Of a stretch of 64,000 nucleotides of DNA, positions 1 to 10,443 are shown in pieces. The DNA comes from Dermacentor variabilis (Eukaryota; Arthropoda; Arachnida; Ixodida; Ixodidae). Position 1 is the stretch's first letter, and each line of letters starts with the position of its first letter. The stretch is from NCBI RefSeq assembly GCF_050947875.1, contig NC_134576.1, forward strand, positions 58,780,255 through 58,844,254, written 5' to 3'. Below the pieces are notes generated by a model, which saw nothing but the letters and a program-made list of their open reading frames with translations, was not told where the DNA came from and ran no database searches. A program made the position numbers and the translations under genes.

Positions 1-342
1 CTGTGTGAGCGTGGCGAGTCAGTTGAAATGTCTTCAGCTTCATGATAATGGAGGGGTCGTTAACTTTAAACTGCCTGATCATTTTGTCTTTGATTTTATT
101 CCATGATTCTTCGTTTTGAATTGTCTGCATGAGGTAGAAGCAAAATGCCTCACCTGTGATGTAATCGCTGAAATTTGCGACCATATCCCATTGGGACCAT
201 GATGCAGCGGAATTGTGGAACTCAGAGGCGAAACCAATCTTCCACGGGACCATCGTCCGCTGATCCGGTGTACTTGGGTATGTCCAAGGCTTGTGGTGAA
301 GCAGTGATGAAGCTGGTTGGTGTCGGGGGTAGATCTCTGCTT
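1..342 (-). pseudogene. LTR-retrotransposon gag fragment (decayed)
   Basis: Read on the minus strand this encodes a retroviral-type gag segment. A Pro/Thr-rich lead ends in LDIPKYTGSADDGPVEDWF, followed after a one-base frame change by a stretch with WSQWDMVANF, GEAFCFYLM and EESWNKIKDKM. The spaced Trp and hydrophobic residues are typical of the structural gag domain of Ty3/Gypsy-type elements. The frame breaks near nucleotide 225, inside the DWFRLFE-type motif. The fragment runs off the window edge, so its 3' continuation (nucleocapsid, pol) is not visible. It belongs to a different gag family from the copies at 7840-9200 and 61350-62770. The call is by motif reading only. Confidence 0.5.
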
Positions 343-469
343 TTCAGGTTCAGAGTTGAATACTTGCGTGTTGATGTGCGGTGGGTAAGGGCGCTGCTAA
401 ATCTTTATCCTGTCGAATTGTGAGACGCGAGCAGGAGTTTGCGGACGGAGACTAACATGGTCACCCGAA

Positions 470-1535
470 CACTCCCTTTTATTTCTTGTCTGCTTCTTTC
501 TCCACTGTTCCTTCTACGGTTCATTACACACACGCGCGCGCGCGCGCACTCACACAAATATGTATTGAGGATGACCAAAACGAGAACAAGGCGAAAGCAG
601 GAGCCAATGTTTCCACAGGTGGAATTGTCTTCCTCGAGGCGACATATGCTTTCCTCGCCACAGTATATAAAGGTGCTGTTCTTCTATAGGGCAGAGGGTG
701 TAAGGCTGGTCGTGCGACAAAGAGCGAAGGTGTGTCAGCGTGTCGAATTGAGAATAAAGGAGCGCTGTTCACAAGGCCAGTGACCCGGCCGAATGTCAAG
801 CACGTGTCAACGCCCGCGTATTAGCCAGCTTGTCAACGGCGTCTGACACGCCTCCTGGAAAAAAAAACAAAAAAATGAAACAAGGATGAAAAAAAGCTAA
901 GAAACCAAACTAAGTGTTGTTGTCTGTAGCTTGAAATTTAGTATGGCGCATAGATTTTAAATCTTCCTTTGAAACGTTTATGCCTGTTGGTTGCAATGTC
1001 TTGATTATGGATAAGGTATGATTCCTGTATTTTCTTTCTGGTTCAAAACGAAAATTGGTAAGGTGTACAGTTTAAGTTGATCAAAGTTATGACCTGCTTT
1101 GTTGAAATGTTCGGCAACGGCTTTCGGAAGCTTTTTAGCTGTGTCCGCGTGATGTCCGTTTAATCTGACTTTGATTGAATGGCCTGTTTCACCGATGTAT
1201 TGTTTCTTACAAAAGGAACATTCAAGACTTTAAATTACATCCGAACCTGTACAAGTGAAGGTAGATTTGACTTCGTGTGTGTAACTATTTGCGGTGCTTT
1301 TAATTTTAATATCACATTTATGGTACCTACGGGTTTTGCACCTGGGGCGACAACATGCTTTTTTAACGGGGGAATGCTGCTGGCTAATTTTGCGTGCACT
1401 AACATGTCTTTAATGTTCCTGTTGCGGCAGTAGATAACCCTAGGTAACCTATCCCTGGGTGGTGTATCCCTGGATGGTGTTTTCTCTGGATTTCTAATGA
1501 CGGAAGATAAAGGAATAACGTGAGCGCCCTCTGGT
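470..1535 (-). mobile_element. Penelope-like element, 3' fragment with GIY-YIG end
   Basis: The minus strand encodes the C-terminal end of a Penelope-like (PLE) polyprotein. The order is an RNRNIKDMLVHAKL-type linker (about 1420-1480), a Cys-containing spacer, then the start of a GIY-YIG endonuclease domain. It matches, inverted, the plus-strand copy at about 4480-5460, including a shared 3' untranslated segment (compare 524-799 on - with 5194-5421 on +). Only the 3' third of the element is present. It stops near 1535, where the plus-strand copy begins, so the two lie head to head. The fragment is frameshifted and cannot be functional. Confidence 0.75.
532..556. repeat. (CA)n/(CG)n dinucleotide microsatellite
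   Basis: A short run of alternating CA then CG dinucleotides lies at the 3' edge of the minus-strand Penelope-like fragment. Simple repeats often sit at retroelement 3' ends. Confidence 0.8.
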
Positions 1536-1539
1536 TTCC

Positions 1540-2520
1540 TTGTCACACGTAGCACTAATTGGAGACAGTCACTACAAGTACATGCACGAATACTTCCCAC
1601 CAGGCCAATGCTCTCCACACATTAGCTTTAAGAGCGGCGCCACAACACACACCATCCGAGACCTCATTCCTGCAGCACCACAGCACATCTCACATTTCGT
1701 CATTTACTGCGAGACTAATGGCCTTAACCACGACACCGGTGACTACACAGTTGAGGCCATGAAAACGCTCATAAACGATTTGCTCACCAAAAGACCAAAA
1801 GCAGCAATCAGCCTGACAACAGTACTTCCCAGGATCGCGAACAAACACAGGCCGCTTATTCATAAATCCGCGACGCTCCTAGCTCACGCACTAGGGCCAC
1901 GTTAGCTCAATGTTTTTGTTCTTGACATTGGAAACCAAGACGAAAACATCGATTTCATCCACCACGCTGAAATACACTAGGACCCCGACATTCTGCTCGC
2001 CCGGGACGGACTACACCCCATTTTTTGGCGTCATGGTAATGCTAACAACATCAAGTACAGGCTCAGGAACTCTTCTAAATCGACGCAACCAACAACACCA
2101 ATAAATCCTTCGTCCCAGTTAGCTTCAACACAGAAACATACGACTGAAATTTTCAACAGCAGCTCGCATTCACGTTCCACCAAAGCTAGAGCCCAAGAAG
2201 CATCTACACAGACGGTGGACACAGAACCAACACCGTCCTTACAGTACCCGGTCATATTGAAGGCCACGACCACCCGCGAATCCTTCAGGCAAACAGCTAC
2301 ATACAGTAATAAGCAGATCGATACGCAGACAGATACCCAGACAAACGTCGATACAGGCCTCGATAAGAAATTAAGCGTAAAAAGACACCACCTGAAGATT
2401 TTTCGCCCTGGAGGTCTGCCCGAACCAAGCAGAAAGGATTACTACGCACTAGGAATAGCACACGCAGCAACAAATCTCGCCCTTTCCTCCAATCTCGCAA
2501 ACTCGCCGCCTAACAAATAA
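1540..2520 (+). pseudogene. ORF1 of Penelope-like element: SGNH/GDSL-type hydrolase domain
   Basis: One reading frame spans 1540-2520 with only two internal TAG codons, at 1903 and 1978. All four SGNH-family blocks appear in order: GDSH (Ser codon at 1567), the block II Gly in KSGA (1636), the block III Asn in CETNGL (1717), and the block V His in DGLHP (2014). A VLPR motif sits before the first stop. After the domain comes a low-complexity Ser/Thr/Gln-rich tail (about 2040-2350), then a short basic segment ending at TAA 2520. SGNH enzymes are esterases or lipases; related domains are known in ORF1 of some CR1-type LINEs and in rotifer telomeric Penelope-type retroelements. Enzyme activity is inference. 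No upstream ATG is evident, because an in-frame stop lies at 1516, so the true start is unknown. The domain could be a separate fragment, but it runs directly into the PLE N-terminal region. Confidence 0.65.
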
Positions 2521-2599
2521 ATTACAGATTTCACCTAAAAATTAAACAGAGAAAAATCCCAAAATACATCAGAATTAGGGATAGATGCGCCCTTGGTCC

Positions 2600-5007
2600 T
2601 TTACCCTCCGGTCTATTAATAAAGTGGAATGCTCTCCTAGAAAATACATCGCTCTCTCGCTGATGTTCTTGAAGAACACTGCAACGAACAACATATAATT
2701 GATGATCAACTCGACAGCATAAAGTTATCTGAAGCGGAAAGAAGAGAACTTAGCGAATTCTTCTAAAGAAGGGAGGAAAAAGTACTAGATAATTACTAGC
2801 GCAAATTTTTACAGATGCAGATCCACCCAAGGAAACCAATGCAACCCCGGCTGCACGTACCTCCACCAATAGTCATACAGGATAGCATCCAGAGCCCTGC
2901 AGCAATGTAGTCGACATATCCCAGACTATAAACCCCGAGGAAGTTGATCTCGTGAAACGTGGTGTAATGTTCTGTCCAATGAACAACGCTGTAAACGAAT
3001 TCGAACTCCACAAAGATAACTGTTTTCGAGACGCATGCGCATCAAGAAGTTCTTTTTTGATAGACCACATGTAGGAAAGCAAGATAGCGACCCCCTTAGA
3101 CCACCTAGCACGTGCAAACCGGAAAATGAACAGTGCCCAGACGTGGGTATTACATAAAGGTGATATCAAAGAAAATTCTAGAGTGAGCGCGGCATTGCCG
3201 GAAACACGAACATTTGTCCCCCGCCCAACAAGAGATTCTTAATGTACATGCGTAAAGGAATTATATTGTAATAAAACCAGCAGACAAAGGAGGCAGTATC
3301 GTAATCTGGCGTATAGAAAAATACAATAATGAGGCCTCTAGACAACTGAGCAACCACACCCATTACAAAACCATTACAAGCTAGGCAGTAACCCAAATTT
3401 AGATTACAGCCATACTGCGATGAACACAATAGCGGAGCTCCTGTCCAGGGAACTAATCACGCAATCTGAATATCGCTTCATGATGCCCAAGAACAAAAAA
3501 GCAGGCCGCTTTTTTTCTTCCTAAAATACATAAAGTTTCGGTCGAAGAAATATTAACAGCAGAAATCCCATTTCGGCCTATTGTAACTAATAACAACGCA
3601 CCTACTGAGTCACTATCTGAATTCTTGACTCAACACCTGTCAAACATCCCCGCACCCCTTCCATGTTTCGTTCAAGATACGCCGCACTTCCTTCGAATTA
3701 TCGTCGGCATCAACGCCAACCAAATCTTTTCCGATCGCACTATTCTAGTCACTTTGGATGTTTCTGCCCTTTAAGCCAACATTCCCACGAGTGAAGGAAT
3801 TGAAGCCGTTTCTAAATCCCTCGCAATCAATTCGCAAGCGCAGGCTCCTGAAGTTTACTTGTCACTCCTTAGGTTAGTTTTCAGGCTCAACTACTTCGAA
3901 TTCGATTCTATTCGCTACCTGCAGACTTTCGGCACTAGCATTGGTACAGCATTCGCTCCAATGTATGCGAACATTTTCATGGGACAGCTTGAAGCAGGCC
4001 TGTTGAAATCCTACCCTTTAAAACCCCCCACCTATATTCGTTACATTGACGGCGTATTTATAATATGGGAACATGGCGCAAGCGTCTGAACGGACATAAT
4101 TAGCCATTTCAATCGATTTCACCCGAGTAATAAATTTACTGCTCACTGTTCTCGTAGTCAGATCAACTTCCTGGACACGACGGTCTACATGGAAAGCGGA
4201 AAACTGAGAACGACACTTTACCGGAAGCCCCCGGATAGCCAGCGATATTCAGACTACAGCAGTCATCAGCTGCGACACTGCAAGCAAGGAGTTTTTGTCG
4301 GACAAGCAAAACGAAGAAAGGAACTATCCCCACGTTGCTCTCGACAGAGCTTATGGTGCTCCATCAAGATTGGAGAGATAGTCGGAATTGGCGACGAAAA
4401 AAGCCACACCAGAATCTGACAGACCGCTGGCTTTATACCAAAATATTCTAATACACTACCAAAAATAAACAACACCCTACGAAAATACCACCCAATATCA
4501 TCAAGTAACGAGCGTCTGAGAAAAGCGTTTCTGGAAGTACCTAGGATTACCTATCGCCGCAAAACGGAACATTAAAGACATGTTAGTGCACGCAAAAGTC
4601 AGCCGACCGCATCCCCCTGTAATAAAAGCATGCTGTCGCCCCAGGTGCAAAACCTGTTGCACCGTCAAAGTGACATTAAAATTAGAAGCAGCGCAAAAAG
4701 TTATACACACGAAGTCAAATCTAGCTTCACTTGTACAAATTCGGATGTTATTTATTTTCTTGGATGTTCCTTCTGTAAGAAACAATATGTCGGTGAAACA
4801 GGACAATCAATGAACGTCAGGCTAAACGGACATCGTGCGGACACAGCTAAAAAGCTTCCCAAATCTGTCGCCGAGCATTTCAACCAACTAGGTCATAACT
4901 TTGATAAACCTAAACTGTGCATCGTGCAGACAAATTTGAATTATGAACGAGAGAGAAAATACAGAGAATCATACCTTATCCATATATTAAAACATTGCAA
5001 CCAATAG
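2600..5007 (+). pseudogene. ORF2 of Penelope-like element: RT plus GIY-YIG endonuclease
   Basis: The N-terminal part (about 2600-3180) contains the PLE-typical segment RGVMFCPMNNAVNEFELHKD near 2955-3010. The RT follows at about 3480-4180: fingers near 3520-3620, TFGTSIGTAFAPMYANIFMG at about 3925-3985, and the palm motif YIDG at 4042-4053, where a functional enzyme has YxDD. The C-terminal GIY-YIG nuclease (4630-5004) reads IYFLGCSFCKKQYVGETGQS, then an R..GHR helix and a late RESYLIHIL block. Reading frames change at least twice and there are many stops before 3850. The RT would copy RNA and the GIY-YIG domain would nick target DNA. This copy is inactive. Confidence 0.8.
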
Positions 5008-5460
5008 GCATAAACGTTTCAAAGGGAGCTTTAGAATCTATTCGCCATGGTAAATTGCAAGCTATAGACAACAACACTTAGTTTGGTTTCGTAACTTTTT
5101 TCATCTTTTCTTTTTTCATTTTTTTCATTTTTTCTCAGCTGGCGTGTCAGACGCCGTTGACACGCTGGCTAACACGTCGGCGTTGACACGTGCTTGACGT
5201 TTGGCCGGGTCACTGGCCTTGTGCTCAACTGTCCTTTATTCTCAATTCGACACGCTGACACCTTCGCACATTGTCTCACCCACCCGCCTTATACCCTCTT
5301 CCCTTTAGAAGAACCCCACCTATATACTGTCGCTAAGAAAGTATATGTTGCCTTGAAGAAAAGTCCACTTGTCGAAACGTTGGGTCCTGCTTTCATGTTC
5401 TCGTTTTGCTCAACGTCTTGAATTTCCATCTCCCGCCTTCCCCGTATTTTCCCTGGGCAC

Positions 5461-5804
5461 ACATATATATAGATATATATTCGGAGTAACTTTTCGTGAA
5501 AGCCGGCCTTGTCATCCTAGGCAGGTGAGGTAAAAGCCGAGAATGACAAGCCTCTTATTGAGGAACACCAATGTAGGTGGGCCAGCTTTCTTGAGTCACG
5601 TATCCCTATATTTAACTATTGTATCAAAGAGGCAGGCGTTACTTAAACTAGAAATCAACGTGCATAACTCACTAAATGCTACTATGGAACTTAGTAACTA
5701 ATGGTTCAGAGCAATTATTGAAATACACGTATCTAATGTAGAAGGGAGTTAACTGAGAGGCTCCATTTTTAATTATTTTAATTTTAATTTTATTAAGGGT
5801 GACC
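5461..5804. other. Unassigned spacer
   Basis: AT-rich sequence between the Penelope-like element and the truncated 3' side of the minus-strand Gypsy. I see no coding signature, only a short TA-rich run near 5464-5482 and an A/T-rich run near 5765-5795. Confidence 0.5.
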
Positions 5805-7699
5805 TTAGTGATGAGGCCGAAATTTCATGATGGCCCACACAACCGCTAGAGACTCTTTCTCGGAGGTGGCGTAGTTGATTTCGGCGCGTGAAACCGTGCG
5901 ACTGGCGTAAGCGATGACTCGCTCGACGCCTTCCTGGTGTTGAAGGAGTACAGCGCCAAGACCGATGTTACTTGCATCGGTATGCACCTCGGTGTCAGCG
6001 TCCTCATCAAAGTGAGCGCGGACGGGTGATTCCTGCAGGCGTTGCCGTAACTCGGTGAAAGCTGCGTCCTGCTCATCCGTCCAAACGAAGGGTGTTTCTT
6101 CTCGCGTGAGGCGTATGAGTGGTTCGGCGATGCGCTAGAAATTAGCGATGAAGCGACGATAGTACGCACACAGATCGAGAAAGCGGCGTACTGCTTTTTT
6201 GTCACGAGGAGTCGGAAAAGCATCAACAGCAAATGTTTTGTCTGGGTCAGGCTGGACGCCATCGGCGTTCACGACATTCCCGAGAAACTTCAGCTCTTCA
6301 TAACCGAAGTGACACTTTTCTGGCTTTAGTGTGAGATTAGCGGAGCGGAGCGCCTCAAGTACCGCCTCTAAAAGCTTCAGATGTTCTTCGAAGGTCACCG
6401 CAAACACGACGATGCAATCTAAGTAGACTAAACAGCTGTGCCAGTTCAGACCCGTCAGAACAGTGTCCATCATTCGCTGGAGTGGGGCCGGTGCAGAACA
6501 CAGGCCCAATGGAAGTACTTTAAACTCCTACAGTCCATCCGGGGTAACAAAGGCAGTTTTTTCGCGATTCTTTCGTCAACTTCGATTTGCCAATATCCGC
6601 TCTTAAGATCTAATGATGAAAAATACCTGGTTCGCCGCAGTCGATCTAACGAATCATCGATCCGCGGAAGCGGATAAACATTTTTTTTGTGACGTTATTC
6701 AACTTTCTATAGTCAACGCAGAACCTAAGCGTTCCGTCTTTCTTTTTGACGAGGACCACCGGCGATGACCAAGGGCTTTGGGATGGTTGTATGACGTCAT
6801 CGTGAAGCATTTCTTTCACGTGTGCATTAATCACGTTGCGCTCTTTCGCCGATACGCGATAAGGCAGTTGTCGTATGGGACGAGAATCGTCATACGTGAT
6901 TATGCGGTGCCTCGTAATGGGCGTCTGGCGTACCTTGGAGGAAGATGCGAAGCACTCCTTGAACCGAAGGAGCAACTCGCGCAGCGCTTTCTGTTTTTCC
7001 TCCAAAAGGTCTGAATTGATGTCGATATTGCTGAGTGTCTGAGCTGGGTTCTCCTTCGCCATAGACGCAAAGCATTCAGCGACGTCGGCTATGGGCTCAG
7101 CGAAAGCGATAGTAGTACGACGAAATAGGTGCCGACGTTCCTGGCTGAAATTCGTCACGAGGAGCACCGAAAGTCCACTTCGAAGCATAATGAGACTGCG
7201 GGCTGCACATACACCATGAGTAAGCATAAGTGAGGAATTGCCCTCTGCAACAGCTTCGCCGTCACGCAGATGGTCGCATACGAGCGTTATCAGGACACTT
7301 GCGCGTGGTGGTACAGTTACACTGTCGGCGTAAACTCGAAGCGCGTTACGTTGGCAATTGTCGCAGTTGTTCGCTGCTCTTTCTGTCGAAAAAGTCACTG
7401 TGCGCTCCCGGAGGTCTATAATGGCACCATACTCTCGCAGAAAGTCGACGCCCAAGATGAGGTCCCGAGAACAATCGCGGAATATAAGGCAGCTGGCTGG
7501 AAACGTGGACCCACGAATTTGTATTCTGACCGTGCACATGCCCAACGGTGTTACGATGTACCCGCCAGCAGTACGAATTTGCGTTCCAGACCCCCCAAGG
7601 TGTGATGACTTTTCTAAGTTCCTCCGCTAGATTTCCGCACAAGATTGAGTAGTCGGCACCCGTGTCCGATAACGCACTCATGTGGCGGCCGTCGAGCAC
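5805..7699 (-). pseudogene. Gypsy pol: protease, RT and partial RNase H
   Basis: The aspartic protease active site reads ALSDTGADYSIL near 7680-7645; after a frame change comes [13 protein letters not shown] near 7470. The RT begins near 6900: the [12 protein letters not shown] lead, then [15 protein letters not shown] and FCVDYRKLN. After another break it resumes at 6509 with MGLCSAPAPLQRMMDT. The catalytic palm motif at 6414-6425 reads YLDC, not YLDD, so the second aspartate is lost. RNase H starts with HTDASNIGLGAVLLQ near 5985 and stops at FRPHH, where sequence similarity to the family ends. This copy cannot be active. Confidence 0.82.
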
Positions 7700-7839
7700 A
7701 ACAGGTATGTCTAGCGACAGTCTGTCGCTGAGTTCGGCTGCTGTCGTCGGTGAATCGTGCTGAATAGACCGTGCTCGCGTCCATGGGAGGTCTTCGGAAG
7801 GGCGATTATCAGCAGCCTCGCCCCCGAAGGTCGTTGTTC

Positions 7840-9200
7840 TTAGTTTTCCCTGCGAGGGCTTGGCGATCGTCCCTGCGCTGCCATTGCAGGGCTTCTAGGA
7901 GCGGGATAAGAACGCCTGGGGGACGGCGAGCGCGACTGCCACCGCGGGAACAGTGGCATACTCGGTTGGGTCAAGTATTCTTCAATCGCCCTAGGCCTTT
8001 CGCCATGTCTGGGCCTTGGTGAATCCGCGGCAAAACCTTGCAGTACGAGGCGGTGGTATGGGCACTCGCGGTATACGTGACCGGCTTCTCCACAATGATA
8101 GCACAGAGGCCTTCTGTCCGGGGTACGCCAGAAGTCAGACTTCCGTTCGAGCGGGCGCCGATCCTCCATACGTTGGATAGGTTGCACTTATGAGAGCGGC
8201 GGGACGTATGACGCGGCGTAAGACGTGGCGGGGTCAAAATGGGTCGGAACGGGGACAGGGACTCGCCGCAAAACTTCCGCATACGACGGCCGCTGCAACT
8301 GTGCTGTCACAGGCCGCGCATTGCTGCTTGGAACGGGACCTTGGATCGCTTGCTGCACTTCGTTCCTAACAAGGGCAGAAATGGAACTTAGCGTGGGCTG
8401 AGGCGGGCAGGTGAACCGTTGAAGCTCATCACGCACCACAGAGCGGATAAGGTCTCGGTGAACGTCCACGTTTCCAAAGGCCATCGCGTCCGTCAGTGAA
8501 GCAGCGTTCGCGTGCCTGTCATACGGAGCTGAGCGCTGGTCCGAAGGTGAAGTTGCGTTCAATTGCCTTTCATAGAAAGCTGAGCGCTGGTGTAACATCT
8601 TTTCCATCGTGGTGGCTTCGGCTAAGAATTCAGCCATGGTCTTTGGCGGGCTTCAAACAAGGCCTACAAATAGCTGTTCCTTAACTCCCGCATTAGATGG
8701 CGCAGCTTGTTTTCCTCGGACATGGTTGGGTCCACCCGACGGAAGAGGCGCGTCAAGTCCTCGAGGTACGACGTCACGCTCTCGTTCGGCAGATGAATGC
8801 GGGATTGGAGCGCCCATTCGGCTCGTTCGCAGCGATCAGCATTGGTGTAGGTATCCAACAAGGCACGACGGAACTCGAGCCACGATTTGATGAGCCCTTC
8901 TCGGTTCTCGAACCAAGTGCGCGCACCGTCCTCCAAGCTGAAGTAGACGTTCCTTAACTTCGCCGCCTCGCTCCATTCGTTTATCTCGGCAACGCGCTCA
9001 AACTGGACTAACCAGTCTTCTACATCCTCGAAGATATCCCCGTGGAACACTTTCGGCTCTCGGAGATTCTGCCGGAGATACTGAGTTGCCGTTGTGGCCG
9101 TACCTTGCCTAGTGGTCGGTAGGGACGTCGATGTTCCTTCCATACCGGTGTGTGCGGGCGTCCATGTTGTTGCGGAGAAAGGATCAAGCTCCGGAGGCAA
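7840..9200 (-). pseudogene. Gypsy gag: capsid region plus CCHC zinc knuckle
   Basis: The first block (9200-8664) holds the capsid core: REPKVFHGDIFEDVEDWL, then a WSEAAKL..VYF and GARTWFEN motif, and an LFRRVDPTMSEENKLRHLM major-homology-like end. A break follows near 8660. The second block (8637-8188) begins MAEFLAEATTMEKML and contains a short internal duplication of a QRSA-x-Y-[ED]-R unit near 8590 and 8535. A third block holds a C-x2-C-x4-H-x4-C knuckle, CYHCGEAGHVYREC, near 8090-8050, and an Arg/Ser/Pro-rich tail. Gag would form the particle and bind RNA through the knuckle. Two breaks make it non-functional. Confidence 0.8.
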
Positions 9201-10005
9201 TCATCGGATTCTCCTTCTTGCACGGTGAGCAGGGGTGTCCACTAGTATTGGCGGCGAGGAGTTACGGAGTCGCCATCTATCGGAAGCTCCTCGCTGACAT
9301 AGTATGAGGGACCACGTGGCATGCTTCTCATAGGTTTTGCTGTCAGCACTCATTGAAAACACCACGCGCGAGCTCTCCCGTACATTTCTGTAAGTACTGT
9401 CGAAACGAGAGAAGTTTCTTACTGTCTAAATAATAATCTTGGGCAAACTGAACGCACACAATCCTTTACAGACGCTATATCTTTACCGAATACGTACGTA
9501 CAGTGAACGCCACTGTGCGCGGTCTCCGCGATGGAGTCTCCCGAACCGGCTTCTTGCGTGAAAGGTAGGTAAACGCTGAGATCGAACTATGTGAAATATG
9601 TTCTTATAGTGTTTGTATAACTAGATGGAATGTAATAGAACGAAGCCTCAATGCAGCGATCGCGCAGATTCGCAGCGACCGACTGCGCATCTGCATGCTT
9701 GTCCGCGCACTGTTCGCTTTCTCCGCGCGCGCGTTTTCGCACCGTGCGATGAGCTTTAGGCAGCAGAATAATGAGCATTTGACATGATACAAGCAACCAT
9801 TGTTGCGTGGGCGCTATCAGAGCTGTTCAAAAATAATTTCATTGTAGAGACTTCGATGCCTACGGGGACTGTGATGTGCCGTCGCGACGATTCAGTCTTT
9901 TTTTTTCTTCTAAATTCTTTGACCTTTCAATGTTATTTCTCGAGTTGCGTCGCACTGTACGTTTATTGGTGTTCTCAGCGTGCAATTTCCCGCTGCTCTT
10001 TTTTT
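9201..10005. other. Upstream leader/LTR-like repeat remnant and unassigned DNA
   Basis: The sequence at about 9235-9350 lies where the 5' leader and LTR of the minus-strand Gypsy would be. It contains a local inverted pair (AGGAGTTACGGAGTCGCC and AGCTCCTCGCTG). I could not find a second LTR copy in the window to prove it. From about 9360 to 10005 I see no coding or repeat structure that I can support. Confidence 0.3.
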
Positions 10006-10443
10006 ATGCGAAGCATATTACTAGAGCTCAACCCAGCTCCTCAGGCGCGGTGGTGTCGCCTTCAATACCACGTGACACCGTGACGTCACGACAGGGGAGA
10101 AACGGGGCTACAACTCGCGCCGTTGCTTGCGGCGTCGCGGCGGTATATAAGCAGCTGCGCTTGCCTCTCCTAGACACTCACGAGGTGAGATGCCTCCTGG
10201 AGACAGAGCTGCTCATTGGAATGAGAAGCGAAGGTTGCGGCGTGCTACAGAGACTGTTTCTAGGTGGCTTTGCTACGGCGCAGCGACTACGCGCCCCGCA
10301 TCGGACGCGGTGAGCGTCGAGCAACGCAGCGTTCGGCGCGACAACGAAATGTGCGCCTGAGCCGACGCCGACGACACCGGCTTTTCTTCGACACGAGCTC
10401 CTTAACGCTGTCGCGTTAAAATAAAGGCTAGCATGCTTCGCAT
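10006..10443 (+). mobile_element. Non-autonomous TIR element (MITE) with promoter-like core
   Basis: The ends are inverted repeats: ATGCGAAGCAT at 10006-10016 and its complement ATGCTTCGCAT at 10433-10443, with a further partial match inward. There is no transposase. The interior is GC-rich and holds an E-box CACGTG (10069-10074), a full CRE palindrome TGACGTCA (10081-10088), a TATA box TATATAAG (10144-10151), a consensus-like splice donor GAG/GTGAGA (GT at 10185) and a polyadenylation hexamer AATAAA (10420-10425). It could instead be a solo-LTR-like or promoter-capture repeat, but the inverted ends favour a MITE. No target duplication was established. Confidence 0.55.

Larger units (their letters stand above)
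1540..5460 (+). mobile_element. Penelope-like retroelement, near full-length but decayed
   Basis: A plus-strand Penelope-like element with two coding blocks. ORF1 (1540-2520) carries an SGNH hydrolase-type domain. ORF2 (about 2600-5007) carries the PLE N-terminal region, reverse transcriptase and GIY-YIG endonuclease. A 3' untranslated tail runs to about 5460 and ends near a short TA-rich tract. Two features make this a PLE and not a LINE: the RT signatures around 3925-3990 (GTAFAPMYANIFMG) and the C-terminal GIY-YIG domain. Several stops and frameshifts interrupt ORF2, and the RT palm motif reads YIDG in place of YxDD, so the copy is dead. It abuts an inverted 3' fragment of the same or a sister family at 470-1535. 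Confidence 0.82.
5805..9200 (-). mobile_element. Ty3/Gypsy retrotransposon, truncated and frameshifted
   Basis: On the minus strand the order is gag (9200 to 8188), zinc knuckle (8187 to 7840), aspartic protease (about 7690 to 7600), connection region, reverse transcriptase (about 6900 to 6180) and the start of RNase H (to 5805). This order is that of Ty3/Gypsy elements. The copy ends abruptly within RNase H, so the rest of RNase H, the integrase and the 3' LTR are missing. It is related to the plus-strand Gypsy at 24743-29691, with the same gag and pol blocks at moderate similarity by eye. It has at least four frame breaks and a substitution in the RT active site. Confidence 0.85.

Noticed and set aside
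10130..10330. Genuine host promoter and first exon
   Set aside because: The TATA box and splice donor lie inside a repeat with inverted ends; a host function is not supported without transcripts, so it is reported as an element.
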